A DNA stretch of 6,492 nucleotides from an uncultured Clostridia bacterium (GCA_947177005.1 CAMWSZ010000177.1:1-6492), one strand, 5' to 3'. Positions 1-5,821 are shown, counted from the first letter of the stretch. The notes: a model not told the origin generated them from the letters alone. Translations and numbers: made by a program.

Positions 1-1
1 C

Positions 2-172
2 AGCAAGGCTCCCGCAGGCGGCTATCAGGAGTTCCTCCTCAACGAGGCCCGCTATTCCCGCCTGACCCGCGAGTTCCCCGAGCGCGCAAAGGTTCTGTTT
101 GCGAAGAACGAGGAGGCCGCGAAGGAGCGCTACGAGCACCTGATGAAGCTGATCGACCTGTACAAAGCGTAA
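2..172 (+). CDS. nifJ: Pyruvate:ferredoxin (flavodoxin) oxidoreductase, C-terminal end (partial)
   Basis: Only the last 56 codons and the TAA stop lie in the window; the start is off the left edge. The enzyme is a cytoplasmic iron-sulfur and thiamine-diphosphate protein of roughly 1,170 residues. It converts pyruvate and CoA to acetyl-CoA and CO2 and passes electrons to ferredoxin, a central step in anaerobic fermentation. The call rests on the family's typical C-terminal tail: the stretch GGYQEFLLNEARYSRL, then a Phe-Pro-Glu turn, VLFAKNEEAAKERYEHL, and a short helical end. The thiamine and [4Fe-4S] domains lie upstream and cannot be checked. A related 2-oxoacid oxidoreductase is the main alternative. 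The downstream neighbour is convergent, so this gene ends its own transcript. Confidence 0.85.
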   Translation, partial: SKAPAGGYQEFLLNEARYSRLTREFPERAKVLFAKNEEAAKERYEHLMKLIDLYKA

Positions 173-212
173 GCCATCATCCGGCATCAATACTATCTCA
201 ACCCGTTTTTTT

Positions 213-242
213 GGGGCGGCATGGTTTCGACCACGCCGCCCC
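213..242 (+). terminator. Hairpin between nifJ and the flippase gene, possible terminator
   Basis: An 8-bp perfect stem (GGGGCGGC with GCCGCCCC) is extended by one A-C mismatch and four more pairs, closed by a TTCG tetraloop. It lies 40 bases after the nifJ stop and 42 bases before the stop of the convergent flippase gene. The stem is very strong, but the thymine tract is poor: the + strand continues CGCTTTATCCCTTTATTT, while seven T's lie upstream of the stem. It is probably the nifJ terminator, with imperfect form. It gives no T tract for minus-strand transcription. Confidence 0.5.
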
Positions 243-284
243 CGCTTTATCCCTTTATTTATCTGTTTTTGGGGCCGCCGCCTG

Positions 285-1766
285 CTACCGTCCTCCAATC
301 AGTGTGCGGAGCCAGACGGCGTCGTCACGGCTGACCACTCCAGCCAGCAGCCAGGAGAACAGCAGAACCAGCAGACAGACAAGAATCCGTATCCCTCCGG
401 CGGGAAGCAGCGCCGCGCACGCGCACGCCCCAACTGTGCAGAGCACGGCGCGCAGCGGCAGCTCCAGCCGAATACCGGACGTCAGAACCAGACGGCGCAG
501 GCTCAAAGCGAAATTGACGATATGCGATACCGCAAAACTGAAATAATAGCCGTTCAGGCCCAGACGCGGCAGGAGCGCCCACAAAAATACGACATCCAGA
601 AAAGACGTGAGGGTATTGTACCGGGCGTTTGCGTTCTGCTGTCCCAGACCCTTGCACATGGCGTCCACAATCGAGTCCATATAGAGCATCGGGACAAAGG
701 GGGCGTACAGACGCAGCAGCAGCCCCACCTGTTCGTTTTGGTAGAGCCGTTCCCCCAGCGCATCCGCCGCGGTGAACAGCAGGCTTGCCGCGCACAGTCC
801 GAACAGCAGCGACACACGCAGTCCCTGCTTTGCCAGATACCGCACACGGTTCGTACTGCCCCGGGCGGCGCAGCGGGAAAACTCCGGTACAAGCAGCTCC
901 GCCAGGGAAAGCAGAATCGCCGCCGGAAACATCAATACCGGAAACACCATTCCCCGTATGATGCCGTAGTCCGCCATTGCGTCCACCGTGCCGGAAAACA
1001 GCGACAGACGCCGGGGAATGATTAAATCCTCTATCGTGTTCAGACCGGAACGCAGGGTGTCAGCCAGGGCCAGGGGCAGTGATATCTGAAAAATCCGCCG
1101 GTAAGGCGCTTTGCCCGCTAAACGCCGTCCCGGCAGTTTTTTCCGGCGCAATGCCGACAGAACAAAATATGCCAGCACCGTGGCTGCGCAGCTGCCCGCT
1201 ACTACCGAAAATGCGGCCCGTCCGGTATCCGCACCGGCCCAGCAGGCCAGCAGCAGAAACGTGACCAGCATCGAACAGATCTGTTCCAGAAACGCCGTCA
1301 GCACCATGCCGCCGACCCGTTCCGCGGCTGTGAAATAGCCCGTCAGAACGCCGTGCAGGCACTTGACCGGCAGAAACAGCGCGTAGAAACGCAGCGCAGG
1401 CACCGCCGCCGGACTGCCGATCCATTCCGACGCCAGCCAGGGTGCCGCATACCACAGCGCCGCGGCGGTCAGTCCGCCGAACAGTGCCGCGTAGCGGTAA
1501 CAGCCGTTCAAGATACCGTAAATCCGTTTTGGACGGTTCCGTCCCAGCTCCTCCGCGGAAAGATACATCGCACAGGTCCGCACCCCGGCGGACCCGACGG
1601 TAAACGACAAAGCCGTCACCGACAATATCAACTGTAAAAGCCCGATCCCGGCGGGACCAATCCGGCTGGAGAGATACACCTGAAAGCTCATGGCGGACAG
1701 CCGCAGCAGAAAATTTGCGCCTGTCAGCAGTATGGCGCTGTAAAAAATGGCGTTGCCCTTTCTCAA
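285..1766 (-). CDS. SpoVB-like polysaccharide/lipid flippase (MOP/MATE-like superfamily)
   Basis: This is a multi-pass membrane protein of 493 residues, close to the usual 500-550 of SpoVB and related flippases, with hydrophobic segments throughout. Relatives move lipid-linked sugar precursors across the membrane; SpoVB acts in spore cortex formation. Family features seen: an N-terminal segment with NFLLRL and then SSRIGPAGIGLLQLI; the Gly-Ile-Ile-Arg-Gly-Met-x-Phe-Pro stretch near residues 270-280 leading into SLAELLVPEFS; and a late CKGLGQQN loop near 370-380. The start is uncertain. A GTG at 1775-1773 has an AGGGGG motif directly against it with no spacing. The TTG at 1766-1764 has the same motif at a good 8-base distance and gives a tidy N-terminus (M-R-K-G-N), so TTG is chosen. 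Clostridia carry several paralogues, so the exact substrate is unknown. Confidence 0.8.
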   Translation of the reverse strand: MRKGNAIFYSAILLTGANFLLRLSAMSFQVYLSSRIGPAGIGLLQLILSVTALSFTVGSAGVRTCAMYLSAEELGRNRPKRIYGILNGCYRYAALFGGLTAAALWYAAPWLASEWIGSPAAVPALRFYALFLPVKCLHGVLTGYFTAAERVGGMVLTAFLEQICSMLVTFLLLACWAGADTGRAAFSVVAGSCAATVLAYFVLSALRRKKLPGRRLAGKAPYRRIFQISLPLALADTLRSGLNTIEDLIIPRRLSLFSGTVDAMADYGIIRGMVFPVLMFPAAILLSLAELLVPEFSRCAARGSTNRVRYLAKQGLRVSLLFGLCAASLLFTAADALGERLYQNEQVGLLLRLYAPFVPMLYMDSIVDAMCKGLGQQNANARYNTLTSFLDVVFLWALLPRLGLNGYYFSFAVSHIVNFALSLRRLVLTSGIRLELPLRAVLCTVGACACAALLPAGGIRILVCLLVLLFSWLLAGVVSRDDAVWLRTLIGGR

Positions 1767-1774
1767 TATCCACA

Positions 1775-1780
1775 CCCCCT
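1775..1780 (-). promoter_or_regulatory. Ribosome binding site that favours the TTG start of the flippase gene
   Basis: On the minus strand AGGGGG is followed by eight bases and then TTG (1766-1764). The in-frame GTG, whose first base is the last G of this motif, has no spacing and would not be well placed. This is the reason for the start chosen above. Confidence 0.5.
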
Positions 1781-1786
1781 TATTCC

Positions 1787-1816
1787 ACTATATGGGGGGC
1801 GGCAGGGTCAAAATGC
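1787..1816 (-). promoter_or_regulatory. Possible sigma-E-type sporulation promoter for the flippase gene
   Basis: Read on the minus strand, GCATTTT (1816-1810) is followed by a 15-base spacer and CATATAGT (1794-1787). From memory, the Bacillus subtilis sigma-E consensus is about KMATATT, 14-15 bases, CATACAHT; the match is 6 of 7 and 6 of 8. Transcription would begin near 1780, leaving a very short leader that carries the ribosome binding site for the TTG start. A sigma-A reading (TTGACC at 1811-1806 with TATAGT at 1792-1787) has a spacer of only 13 bases and is unlikely. The match is plausible for a spoVB-like gene but is not proof. Confidence 0.4.
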
Positions 1817-1834
1817 TGGAAAATACAGAAAGCA

Positions 1835-1857
1835 GCGTTTGCCGCGGCGGCAAATGC
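1835..1857. repeat. Hairpin-forming inverted repeat in the divergent control region
   Basis: GCGTTTGCCG and CGGCAAATGC form a 10-bp stem with one G-T pair and a 3-base loop. Neither side is followed by a thymine tract, so it does not look like a terminator. It lies upstream of both the left-reading and the right-reading promoter, so an operator role is possible. Confidence 0.45.
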
Positions 1858-1889
1858 CGGGAGAATCTCAAACCGGCGTCCTTTTTTTA

Positions 1890-1918
1890 TTGACATCTCC
1901 GCATAAACGCTCTATGAT
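1890..1918 (+). promoter_or_regulatory. Sigma-A promoter of lrgA-lrgB
   Basis: A perfect -35 box TTGACA (1890-1895), a 17-base spacer and the -10 box TATGAT (1913-1918) make this the clearest promoter in the window. Transcription would start near 1925, giving a leader of about 23 bases that contains GGAGG (1938-1942) five bases before the lrgA ATG. A run of seven T's just upstream of the -35 box may help as an upstream element. Confidence 0.8.
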
Positions 1919-1947
1919 GTACAAATATAAACAGTCTGGAGGCAAAG

Positions 1948-2307
1948 ATGAAATACCTGAAACAATTTGGCATCATCCTGTTTGTGTCGTTTCTGGGGGA
2001 GCTCCTGCACGAACTGATCCCGTTGCCCATTCCCGCCAGCGTCTACGGCCTGCTGCTCATGCTTACCGCCCTCTGTACCGGTATTTTGCGGCTGCATCAT
2101 GTTCAGGAAACCGCCGCGTTTCTGATCGAGATTATGCCGGTCATGTTCATCCCCGCCGCCGCGGGACTGCTGGATTCCTGGCCGTCCCTGCGGCCGGTCT
2201 GGCTGCCGGTGGTTCTGATCTCAGTTGTCACCACCGCCGCCGTTATGGCGGTTACGGGACGGGTCACACAGTTGCTGATCCGGCGGGAACGCAGGAGGGA
2301 AAAATGA
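1948..2307 (+). CDS. lrgA: LrgA/CidA family membrane protein
   Basis: This is a 119-residue membrane protein, typical in length for the CidA/LrgA family, with four likely transmembrane segments (about residues 6-22, 29-48, 60-76 and 85-105) and a basic tail (RRERRREK). The family motif LPIPASVYGLLLM at 26-38 and the MPVMFIPAAAGLLD stretch at 63-76 support the call. Relatives were first described as holin/antiholin-like regulators of murein hydrolase activity; with LrgB, relatives in Bacillus subtilis (PftAB/YsbAB) and Streptococcus mutans act in pyruvate transport. The ATG is set by GGAGG at 1938-1942. It is the first gene of a two-gene operon, overlapping lrgB by four bases (ATGA). Whether it handles pyruvate or lysis cannot be told from sequence alone. 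Confidence 0.88.
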   Translation: MKYLKQFGIILFVSFLGELLHELIPLPIPASVYGLLLMLTALCTGILRLHHVQETAAFLIEIMPVMFIPAAAGLLDSWPSLRPVWLPVVLISVVTTAAVMAVTGRVTQLLIRRERRREK

Positions 2308-2996
2308 GGGATTTTTTCGTGCATTCCGTGTTTTTCGGAGCGGTGCTCAGTCTGGCCGCCTATGAGCTTGGTTTGCTGCTGAAGAAAAAATGGAGACTGG
2401 CGGTCCTGAACCCTTTGCTGACCGGTACGCTCTGCGTAATGGCGGTGCTGACGCTGCTGCAAACGGATTACGCGGATTACAACGCAGGGGCAAAGTATAT
2501 CAGCTATCTGCTCACCCCGGCTACGGTATGTCTGGCTGTGCCGCTCTACCAACAGCTTTCTCTGCTGAAAAAGAATCTGAAAGCTGTGATCGGAGGGATC
2601 ACCGCCGGCGTCCTGACCAGCCTGATTGGCGTATTTCTGTTGGCAAAGCTGTTTTCGCTCACCCATGAGCAGTACGTGACGCTTCTGCCGAAATCCATTA
2701 CCACCGCAATCGGCATAGGCGTTTCGGAGGAGTTGGGCGGTATTGCGACAATCACCGTCGCGTCCATTATCATCACCGGTATCCTCGGCAACGTCATTGC
2801 AGAGGACCTATGCAAAATTTTCCGCATAGAGGAGCCTGTGGCAAAGGGACTCGCGCTGGGCACGGCCTCCCACGCCATTGGGACCGCTAAGGCAATGGAA
2901 TTAGGCGAAATCGAGGGCGCGATGAGCAGTCTGGCCATTGCCGTCGCAGGACTGTTAACGGTGGCTGTGGCGCCGGTATTTGCCAAACTGATGTAA
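2304..2996 (+). CDS. lrgB: LrgB/CidB family membrane protein
   Basis: The 230-residue product has the usual length of LrgB proteins and is hydrophobic throughout, with several likely membrane segments. Conserved family stretches are present in order: NPLLT at 36-40, LLTPATVCLAVPLYQQ at 69-84, LLPKSITTAIGIGVSEELGG at 127-146, and GLALGTASHAIGTAKAMELG at 182-201. LrgB is the partner of LrgA in holin-like or pyruvate-transport pairs in the cytoplasmic membrane. The ATG at 2304 overlaps the lrgA stop as ATGA and has AGGAGG (2293-2298) five bases before it, so translation is probably both coupled and self-sufficient. The same frame stays open upstream to 1839, but that part lies over lrgA and is not coding. 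A strong hairpin follows the stop at once. Confidence 0.92.
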   Translation: MRDFFVHSVFFGAVLSLAAYELGLLLKKKWRLAVLNPLLTGTLCVMAVLTLLQTDYADYNAGAKYISYLLTPATVCLAVPLYQQLSLLKKNLKAVIGGITAGVLTSLIGVFLLAKLFSLTHEQYVTLLPKSITTAIGIGVSEELGGIATITVASIIITGILGNVIAEDLCKIFRIEEPVAKGLALGTASHAIGTAKAMELGEIEGAMSSLAIAVAGLLTVAVAPVFAKLM

Positions 2997-3034
2997 AAAA
3001 TGTCCGGGAGACGTTTCTCCCGGACACGTTTTTT
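2995..3034. terminator. Bidirectional rho-independent terminator between lrgB and cysE
   Basis: TGTCCGGGAGA (3001-3011) and TCTCCCGGACA (3016-3026) form an 11-bp perfect stem with a CGTT loop. Six T's follow on the + strand (3029-3034), and six A's precede the stem (2995-3000), which give a T tract on the minus strand. It therefore serves lrgB (the A tract overlaps its TAA stop) and also cysE, whose stop lies at 3042-3044. Confidence 0.93.
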
Positions 3035-3041
3035 CTGTGAT

Positions 3042-3989
3042 TTAAATTTCGTAGACCCAATAATCCGTATGGTCGTTCAGTGCCTGTTGGTCGGGCTTCA
3101 ATTGCAGCTCCGGGCTTTGGACGCTGACCCGCATATGCGGCGAGATGGAGCGGGTAATAAAGCAGCTGCCCCCGATGACACACCCCTCGCCGATGACCGT
3201 TTCTCCTCCTAAAACAGAGGCGTTGGAGTAGATCGTCACGTCATTTTCAATGGTCGGGTGGCGTTTTGCGCCCCGCAGACCCTGTCCGGCACGGGTGGAC
3301 AGACCGCCTAACGTAACGCCTTGATACACCTTGACCCGTTCGCCGATGACGGTCGTCTCCCCAATAACAACGCCGGTGCCGTGGTCGATGAAGAAGTAGC
3401 GTCCGATGACCGCGCCGGGATGAATGTCGATTCCCGTTGTGACATGTGCGTGCTCGGTCATGATGCGGGGAATGAGAGGAACGTCCAGCACGAACAGCGC
3501 GTGGGCCAGACGGCTCACCATAATAGCATAAAAGCCCGGATAGGAAAAGATTATTTCGTCCTTATCCTGCGCGGCGGGGTCACCGTCAAAAGCGGCCTGG
3601 ATGTCCGTTTTCAGATAGTCCTGTATCTCCGGGAGCCGGTCCAGAAACCGGGCGCAGATTTCCCTGCCCCGGGCTTTCCTGACCGCCTTCGGGGTGTCGC
3701 AGTAGTCCGGATGATGCAGCAGCGCCAGTGAGATCTGATCCGCCAGCGTGGTATAGATCTCCTCAATCTGACTGCCGTATTCGTACTGCACCGCAAAATC
3801 ACTGACCGTCTGTTTGCGTCCGAAATGCGCCGGGAACAATATATTCCTGAGCAGATCGAGAACATGCGCAATGATTTCCTTGTCAGGCTGGAGTCGCAGG
3901 GCCAGCGTGCCTACCATACGGCCCCGTTCGGCGTTGGCGGTCAGATAGGCGGTGAGGTCCCGTATCTTTTTGTCCATATCAATTTCCAT
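3042..3989 (-). CDS. cysE: Serine O-acetyltransferase (CysE/EpsC type)
   Basis: This cytoplasmic enzyme transfers acetyl from acetyl-CoA to L-serine, making O-acetylserine for cysteine synthesis. The 315-residue protein has a helical N-terminal half and a left-handed beta-helix of hexapeptide repeats at about 185-290. The active-site pattern is intact: GIDIHPGAVIG (D189), IDHGTGVVIGETTVIGERVK (D202, H203) and KRHPTI (H244), matching by memory E. coli D143, D157/H158 and H193. The loop VYQGVTLGG at 221-229 is typical. The chain ends in Ile (WVYEI), as in transferases whose tail inserts into the O-acetylserine sulfhydrylase active site. The ATG has AGGAGGT (4003-3997) seven bases upstream; a second Met lies at codon 5. 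It is a single gene with its own promoter, downstream of sigF. EpsC is an alternative name for this longer form. Confidence 0.93.
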   Translation of the reverse strand: MEIDMDKKIRDLTAYLTANAERGRMVGTLALRLQPDKEIIAHVLDLLRNILFPAHFGRKQTVSDFAVQYEYGSQIEEIYTTLADQISLALLHHPDYCDTPKAVRKARGREICARFLDRLPEIQDYLKTDIQAAFDGDPAAQDKDEIIFSYPGFYAIMVSRLAHALFVLDVPLIPRIMTEHAHVTTGIDIHPGAVIGRYFFIDHGTGVVIGETTVIGERVKVYQGVTLGGLSTRAGQGLRGAKRHPTIENDVTIYSNASVLGGETVIGEGCVIGGSCFITRSISPHMRVSVQSPELQLKPDQQALNDHTDYWVYEI

Positions 3990-4037
3990 GTCGGATACCT
4001 CCTGTGAAATTCAGCGTATGGTTTATCCTATGCGTCG

Positions 4038-4066
4038 AACATAGCATATGACAAACCGCTTGTAAA
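4038..4066 (-). promoter_or_regulatory. Probable cysE promoter
   Basis: On the minus strand TTTACA (4066-4061), a 17-base spacer and TATGTT (4043-4038) resemble a sigma-A promoter, about 49 bases before the ATG. A second reading, TTGTCA (4054-4049), 18 bases and TAGGAT (4030-4025), is also possible and lies closer to the gene. A small inverted repeat CTATG-N7-CATAG (4028-4044) overlaps both -10 boxes and might be an operator. No T-box or other riboswitch is evident in this short leader. Confidence 0.45.
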
Positions 4067-4121
4067 CCGTCATTTCACCAGAAAAGTTCCGGAAATATCC
4101 CTGTTTTTTTGGACCGCGCCC

Positions 4122-4820
4122 TCATGTCAGATCACGCCGCAGCTTTTCAATGGCCCTTTTTTCCAGCCGCGACACCTGCACCTGACTTACCCCCAGAATT
4201 TTTGCGCACTGCTGCTGCGTCAGGCCCTTGTAGAACCGGAGCAAAATGGTTTTCTGTTCCTGTTCCGGCAGGCGGTCAATGGCGGCGCGCAGGGCGATAT
4301 GCTCCAGCAGATTCTCCTCCGTCACGGGACTGGCTAATGTGGATTCCAGCGTCAGGCCGTCGGCGTTCTCCTGGTTGAGACTGTCCGGCGGCGCGGATGC
4401 CAGCTCTGCGGCGGCAATCTCCTCCGGCGTCAGGCCGGTGGCCGCGCTGAGCTCCGACAAAACCGGCTCCCGGTCCAGCTCGGCCCGCAGGCGTTCCCGG
4501 GCGGCGTAAATGGCCGCACCCTGTTCCCGCAGGGTCCGTCCCACCTTCAGCGCCCCGTTGTCCCGCAGATACCGCCGGATCTCCCCGGCGATTTTCGGCA
4601 CGGCATACGTGGAAAACTGCGTCCCATACGCTGTGTCGAACCCCCGCACGGCCTTCAAAAAACCGAGGCACCCCAGCTGATACAGGTCGTCGGCCTCCAC
4701 ACCCTTCCCGAAGTACCGCCGCACTACGGCCCAAATCAGCCCGCTGTTCTCCTCCAGCACCCGGGCGGCGGCGGTCTCATCCCCCTGCTGGGCCTGGAGC
4801 AGGAGGTCTGGTGCGGTCAT
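4122..4820 (-). CDS. sigF: RNA polymerase sporulation sigma factor SigF (SpoIIAC)
   Basis: SigF directs the first forespore-specific transcription after asymmetric division. The 232-residue protein carries sigma-70 region 2 (about 29-88, with DLYQLGCLGFLKAV and a FDTAYGTQFSTYAVPKIAGE core for -10 recognition and melting), region 3 (about 93-145), and region 4 with a helix-turn-helix at about 200-228 (LTQQQCAKILGVSQVQVSRL). The length is slightly below the roughly 255 of B. subtilis. The ATG at 4820-4818 overlaps the spoIIAB stop as ATGA. No clear Shine-Dalgarno precedes it, so translation is probably coupled to spoIIAB. The frame stays open far upstream over spoIIAB, which is only an overlap. 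SigF is held inactive by SpoIIAB. SigG is the closest alternative, but the operon context fixes the identity. Confidence 0.96.
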   Translation of the reverse strand: MTAPDLLLQAQQGDETAAARVLEENSGLIWAVVRRYFGKGVEADDLYQLGCLGFLKAVRGFDTAYGTQFSTYAVPKIAGEIRRYLRDNGALKVGRTLREQGAAIYAARERLRAELDREPVLSELSAATGLTPEEIAAAELASAPPDSLNQENADGLTLESTLASPVTEENLLEHIALRAAIDRLPEQEQKTILLRFYKGLTQQQCAKILGVSQVQVSRLEKRAIEKLRRDLT

Positions 4821-5263
4821 AGGCCGGTCCGGCGCGGCTTGATCCGCCGGCGCATCGTGACCTTTGTCCCCTTCCCCGGCACCGAACGCACATACAGACG
4901 GTCCATAAAGCTCTCCATAATAGTAAAGCCCATGCCGCTGCGTTCCTCGCCGCCGGTGGTATAGAGGGGCTGCCGCGCCTGCTCCACGTCGGGAATCCCC
5001 TTTCCCCAGTCCTGGACCACAATCTCCAGTATGTTGTCCTCCAGCACCCGGGCCTTTATGAAAATCCTGCCCAGCGTATCGGGATAGGCGTGGACAATGG
5101 CGTTTGTGACAGCCTCGCTGACGGCGGTCTTGATATCGCCCAGCTCCTCCAGAGTGGGGTCCAGCTGCGCGGCAAAGCACGCCACCGCTCCCCGGGCAAA
5201 GCCCTCGTTGGCGCTGCGGCTGAGGAATTCAAAAATTATGTAGTTGGTACTGCGGGCTTTCAT
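4817..5263 (-). CDS. spoIIAB: Anti-sigma F factor and protein kinase SpoIIAB
   Basis: SpoIIAB binds and blocks SigF and phosphorylates SpoIIAA with ATP. The 148-residue protein is a GHKL-fold kinase of normal length. Visible elements are the N box EAVTNAIVHAYP (E50, N54), the G1 box DWGKGI (D85 to I90), and the ATP-lid/G2 stretch ERSGMGFTIMESFMD at 107-121. The NEGFAR motif places R24 at the position of B. subtilis R20, used to contact both SigF and SpoIIAA. ARQPLYTT at 96-103 is also characteristic. The start at 5263-5261 is fixed by GAGGAGGTGA (5277-5268), which overlaps the end of spoIIAA. It lies 12 bases after spoIIAA and overlaps sigF by four bases, a tight operon that keeps the three proteins in proportion. 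Confidence 0.97.
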   Translation of the reverse strand: MKARSTNYIIFEFLSRSANEGFARGAVACFAAQLDPTLEELGDIKTAVSEAVTNAIVHAYPDTLGRIFIKARVLEDNILEIVVQDWGKGIPDVEQARQPLYTTGGEERSGMGFTIMESFMDRLYVRSVPGKGTKVTMRRRIKPRRTGL

Positions 5264-5275
5264 GCCGTCACCTCC

Positions 5276-5581
5276 TCAAAGCAAGTCCACATAGCGGCCC
5301 AGCCCGGCGGTCTCCAGCACGCGGGCGGCCTGCCGCGGGATATTGATGACCACCAGATTCCCGGACAGAGCCTCCATACGCCGCTTGGCCCGCAGCACCA
5401 CCGCTATCCCGGAGCTGTCCATAAAGGACAGTTCCCCCAGATCCAGAAACGTCTTGACGGGCAGGGTCTGCTCCAGAAGCCGGTCAATGGAATCCATGAG
5501 GTTTTTTGCGGCGTGGTGGTCCAGCTCGCCGCTGAGCTGTATGGTCAGATACCGGTCTTCGGACCTGTATGTCATCTCCAT
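5276..5581 (-). CDS. spoIIAA: Anti-sigma F factor antagonist SpoIIAA
   Basis: SpoIIAA is the small STAS-domain protein that, when unphosphorylated, pulls SpoIIAB off SigF in the forespore. The product has 101 residues, slightly shorter than the 117 of B. subtilis. The STAS core is clear: LSGELDHHAAKNL at 16-28, then LGELSFMDSSGIAVVL at 48-63. S56 in MDSSG corresponds to the serine phosphorylated by SpoIIAB (Ser58 in B. subtilis) and is dephosphorylated by SpoIIE, which is not in the window. The ATG at 5581-5579 has AAGGAGA about six bases upstream; the M-E-M start has a second Met at codon 3. It is the first gene of the spoIIA operon. A longer open frame to 5677 runs through the promoter and is not coding. 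Confidence 0.95.
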   Translation of the reverse strand: MEMTYRSEDRYLTIQLSGELDHHAAKNLMDSIDRLLEQTLPVKTFLDLGELSFMDSSGIAVVLRAKRRMEALSGNLVVINIPRQAARVLETAGLGRYVDLL

Positions 5582-5606
5582 AGCTTGTCTCCTTTTGTTT
5601 TTCCAC

Positions 5607-5641
5607 ATTATACGTCCCGGGGAGCGGGATATTCTGCCGAA
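5607..5641 (-). promoter_or_regulatory. Candidate spoIIA operon promoter with a Spo0A-box-like site
   Basis: A perfect TATAAT on the minus strand (5612-5607) lies 25 bases before the spoIIAA ATG, so transcription would start near 5600 with a short leader carrying the ribosome binding site. The position expected for -35 (5635-5630) reads AGAATA, a poor sigma-A box. It overlaps TTCGGCAGAA (5641-5632), which resembles a Spo0A box (about 7 of 9 to TTYGACAAA, from memory). This layout suits a sigma-A promoter activated by Spo0A bound over the -35 region. No convincing sigma-H promoter (AGGAWWT then GAAT) was seen, although a GAAT does occur inside the same site. Confidence 0.4.
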
Positions 5642-5645
5642 ACCG

Positions 5646-5709
5646 GGCGGAAGGCAAAAAAGTTCTGCGGAATCCAATATGACGGTTCCGCAAAACTTTT
5701 CCTGCCGCC
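5646..5709. repeat. Long imperfect inverted repeat between spoIIAA and the lipoprotein locus
   Basis: The left arm is 5646-5674 and the right arm 5684-5709, with a 9-base centre (CAATATGAC). Pairing in blocks: GGCGG with CCGCC, AGG with CCT, AAAA with TTTT, GTT with AAC, and TGCGGAA with TTCCGCA plus a T-G and a C-G pair. There are two mismatches and a short bulge, giving about 22-23 pairs. It sits between two divergent genes, outside their likely transcripts, so a terminator role for either neighbour is not obvious. It could be a small mobile-type repeat or the end of a lost gene's transcript. Confidence 0.7.
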
Positions 5710-5821
5710 AGACTTATGGGGCATTCATGAAGCGTAGTCCCAAGAGTGTCTTCAAGCCCCTGATTACTGCGGGTCCGGCTGTCTTATGGAACGCCCTTAC
5801 TTTCATCGCGGCGGCCTGGTC

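Noticed and set aside
211..546. A 111-residue + strand open frame with low-complexity sequence
   Set aside because: It lies antisense over the end of the flippase gene and the hairpin, has no ribosome binding site, and its protein is a Ser/Thr/Arg-rich artefact of GC-rich sequence.
1839..2303. Upstream extension of the lrgB frame to 385 residues
   Set aside because: It covers the promoter and the lrgA gene in another frame; the LrgB family begins at 2304, which has AGGAGG in front.
3990..4121. A cysteine-responsive T-box or riboswitch before cysE
   Set aside because: The leader is too short, and no T-box sequence or suitable terminator/antiterminator stems were seen.
4821..5180. N-terminal extension of the sigF frame, which would make a 352-residue protein
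   Set aside because: The extension lies inside spoIIAB. The real SigF starts at 4820, where the protein matches the normal N-terminus and the spoIIAB stop overlaps.
5582..5677. Upstream extension of SpoIIAA by 32 residues
   Set aside because: It crosses the TATAAT and the inverted repeat, and the good ribosome binding site is at the shorter start.
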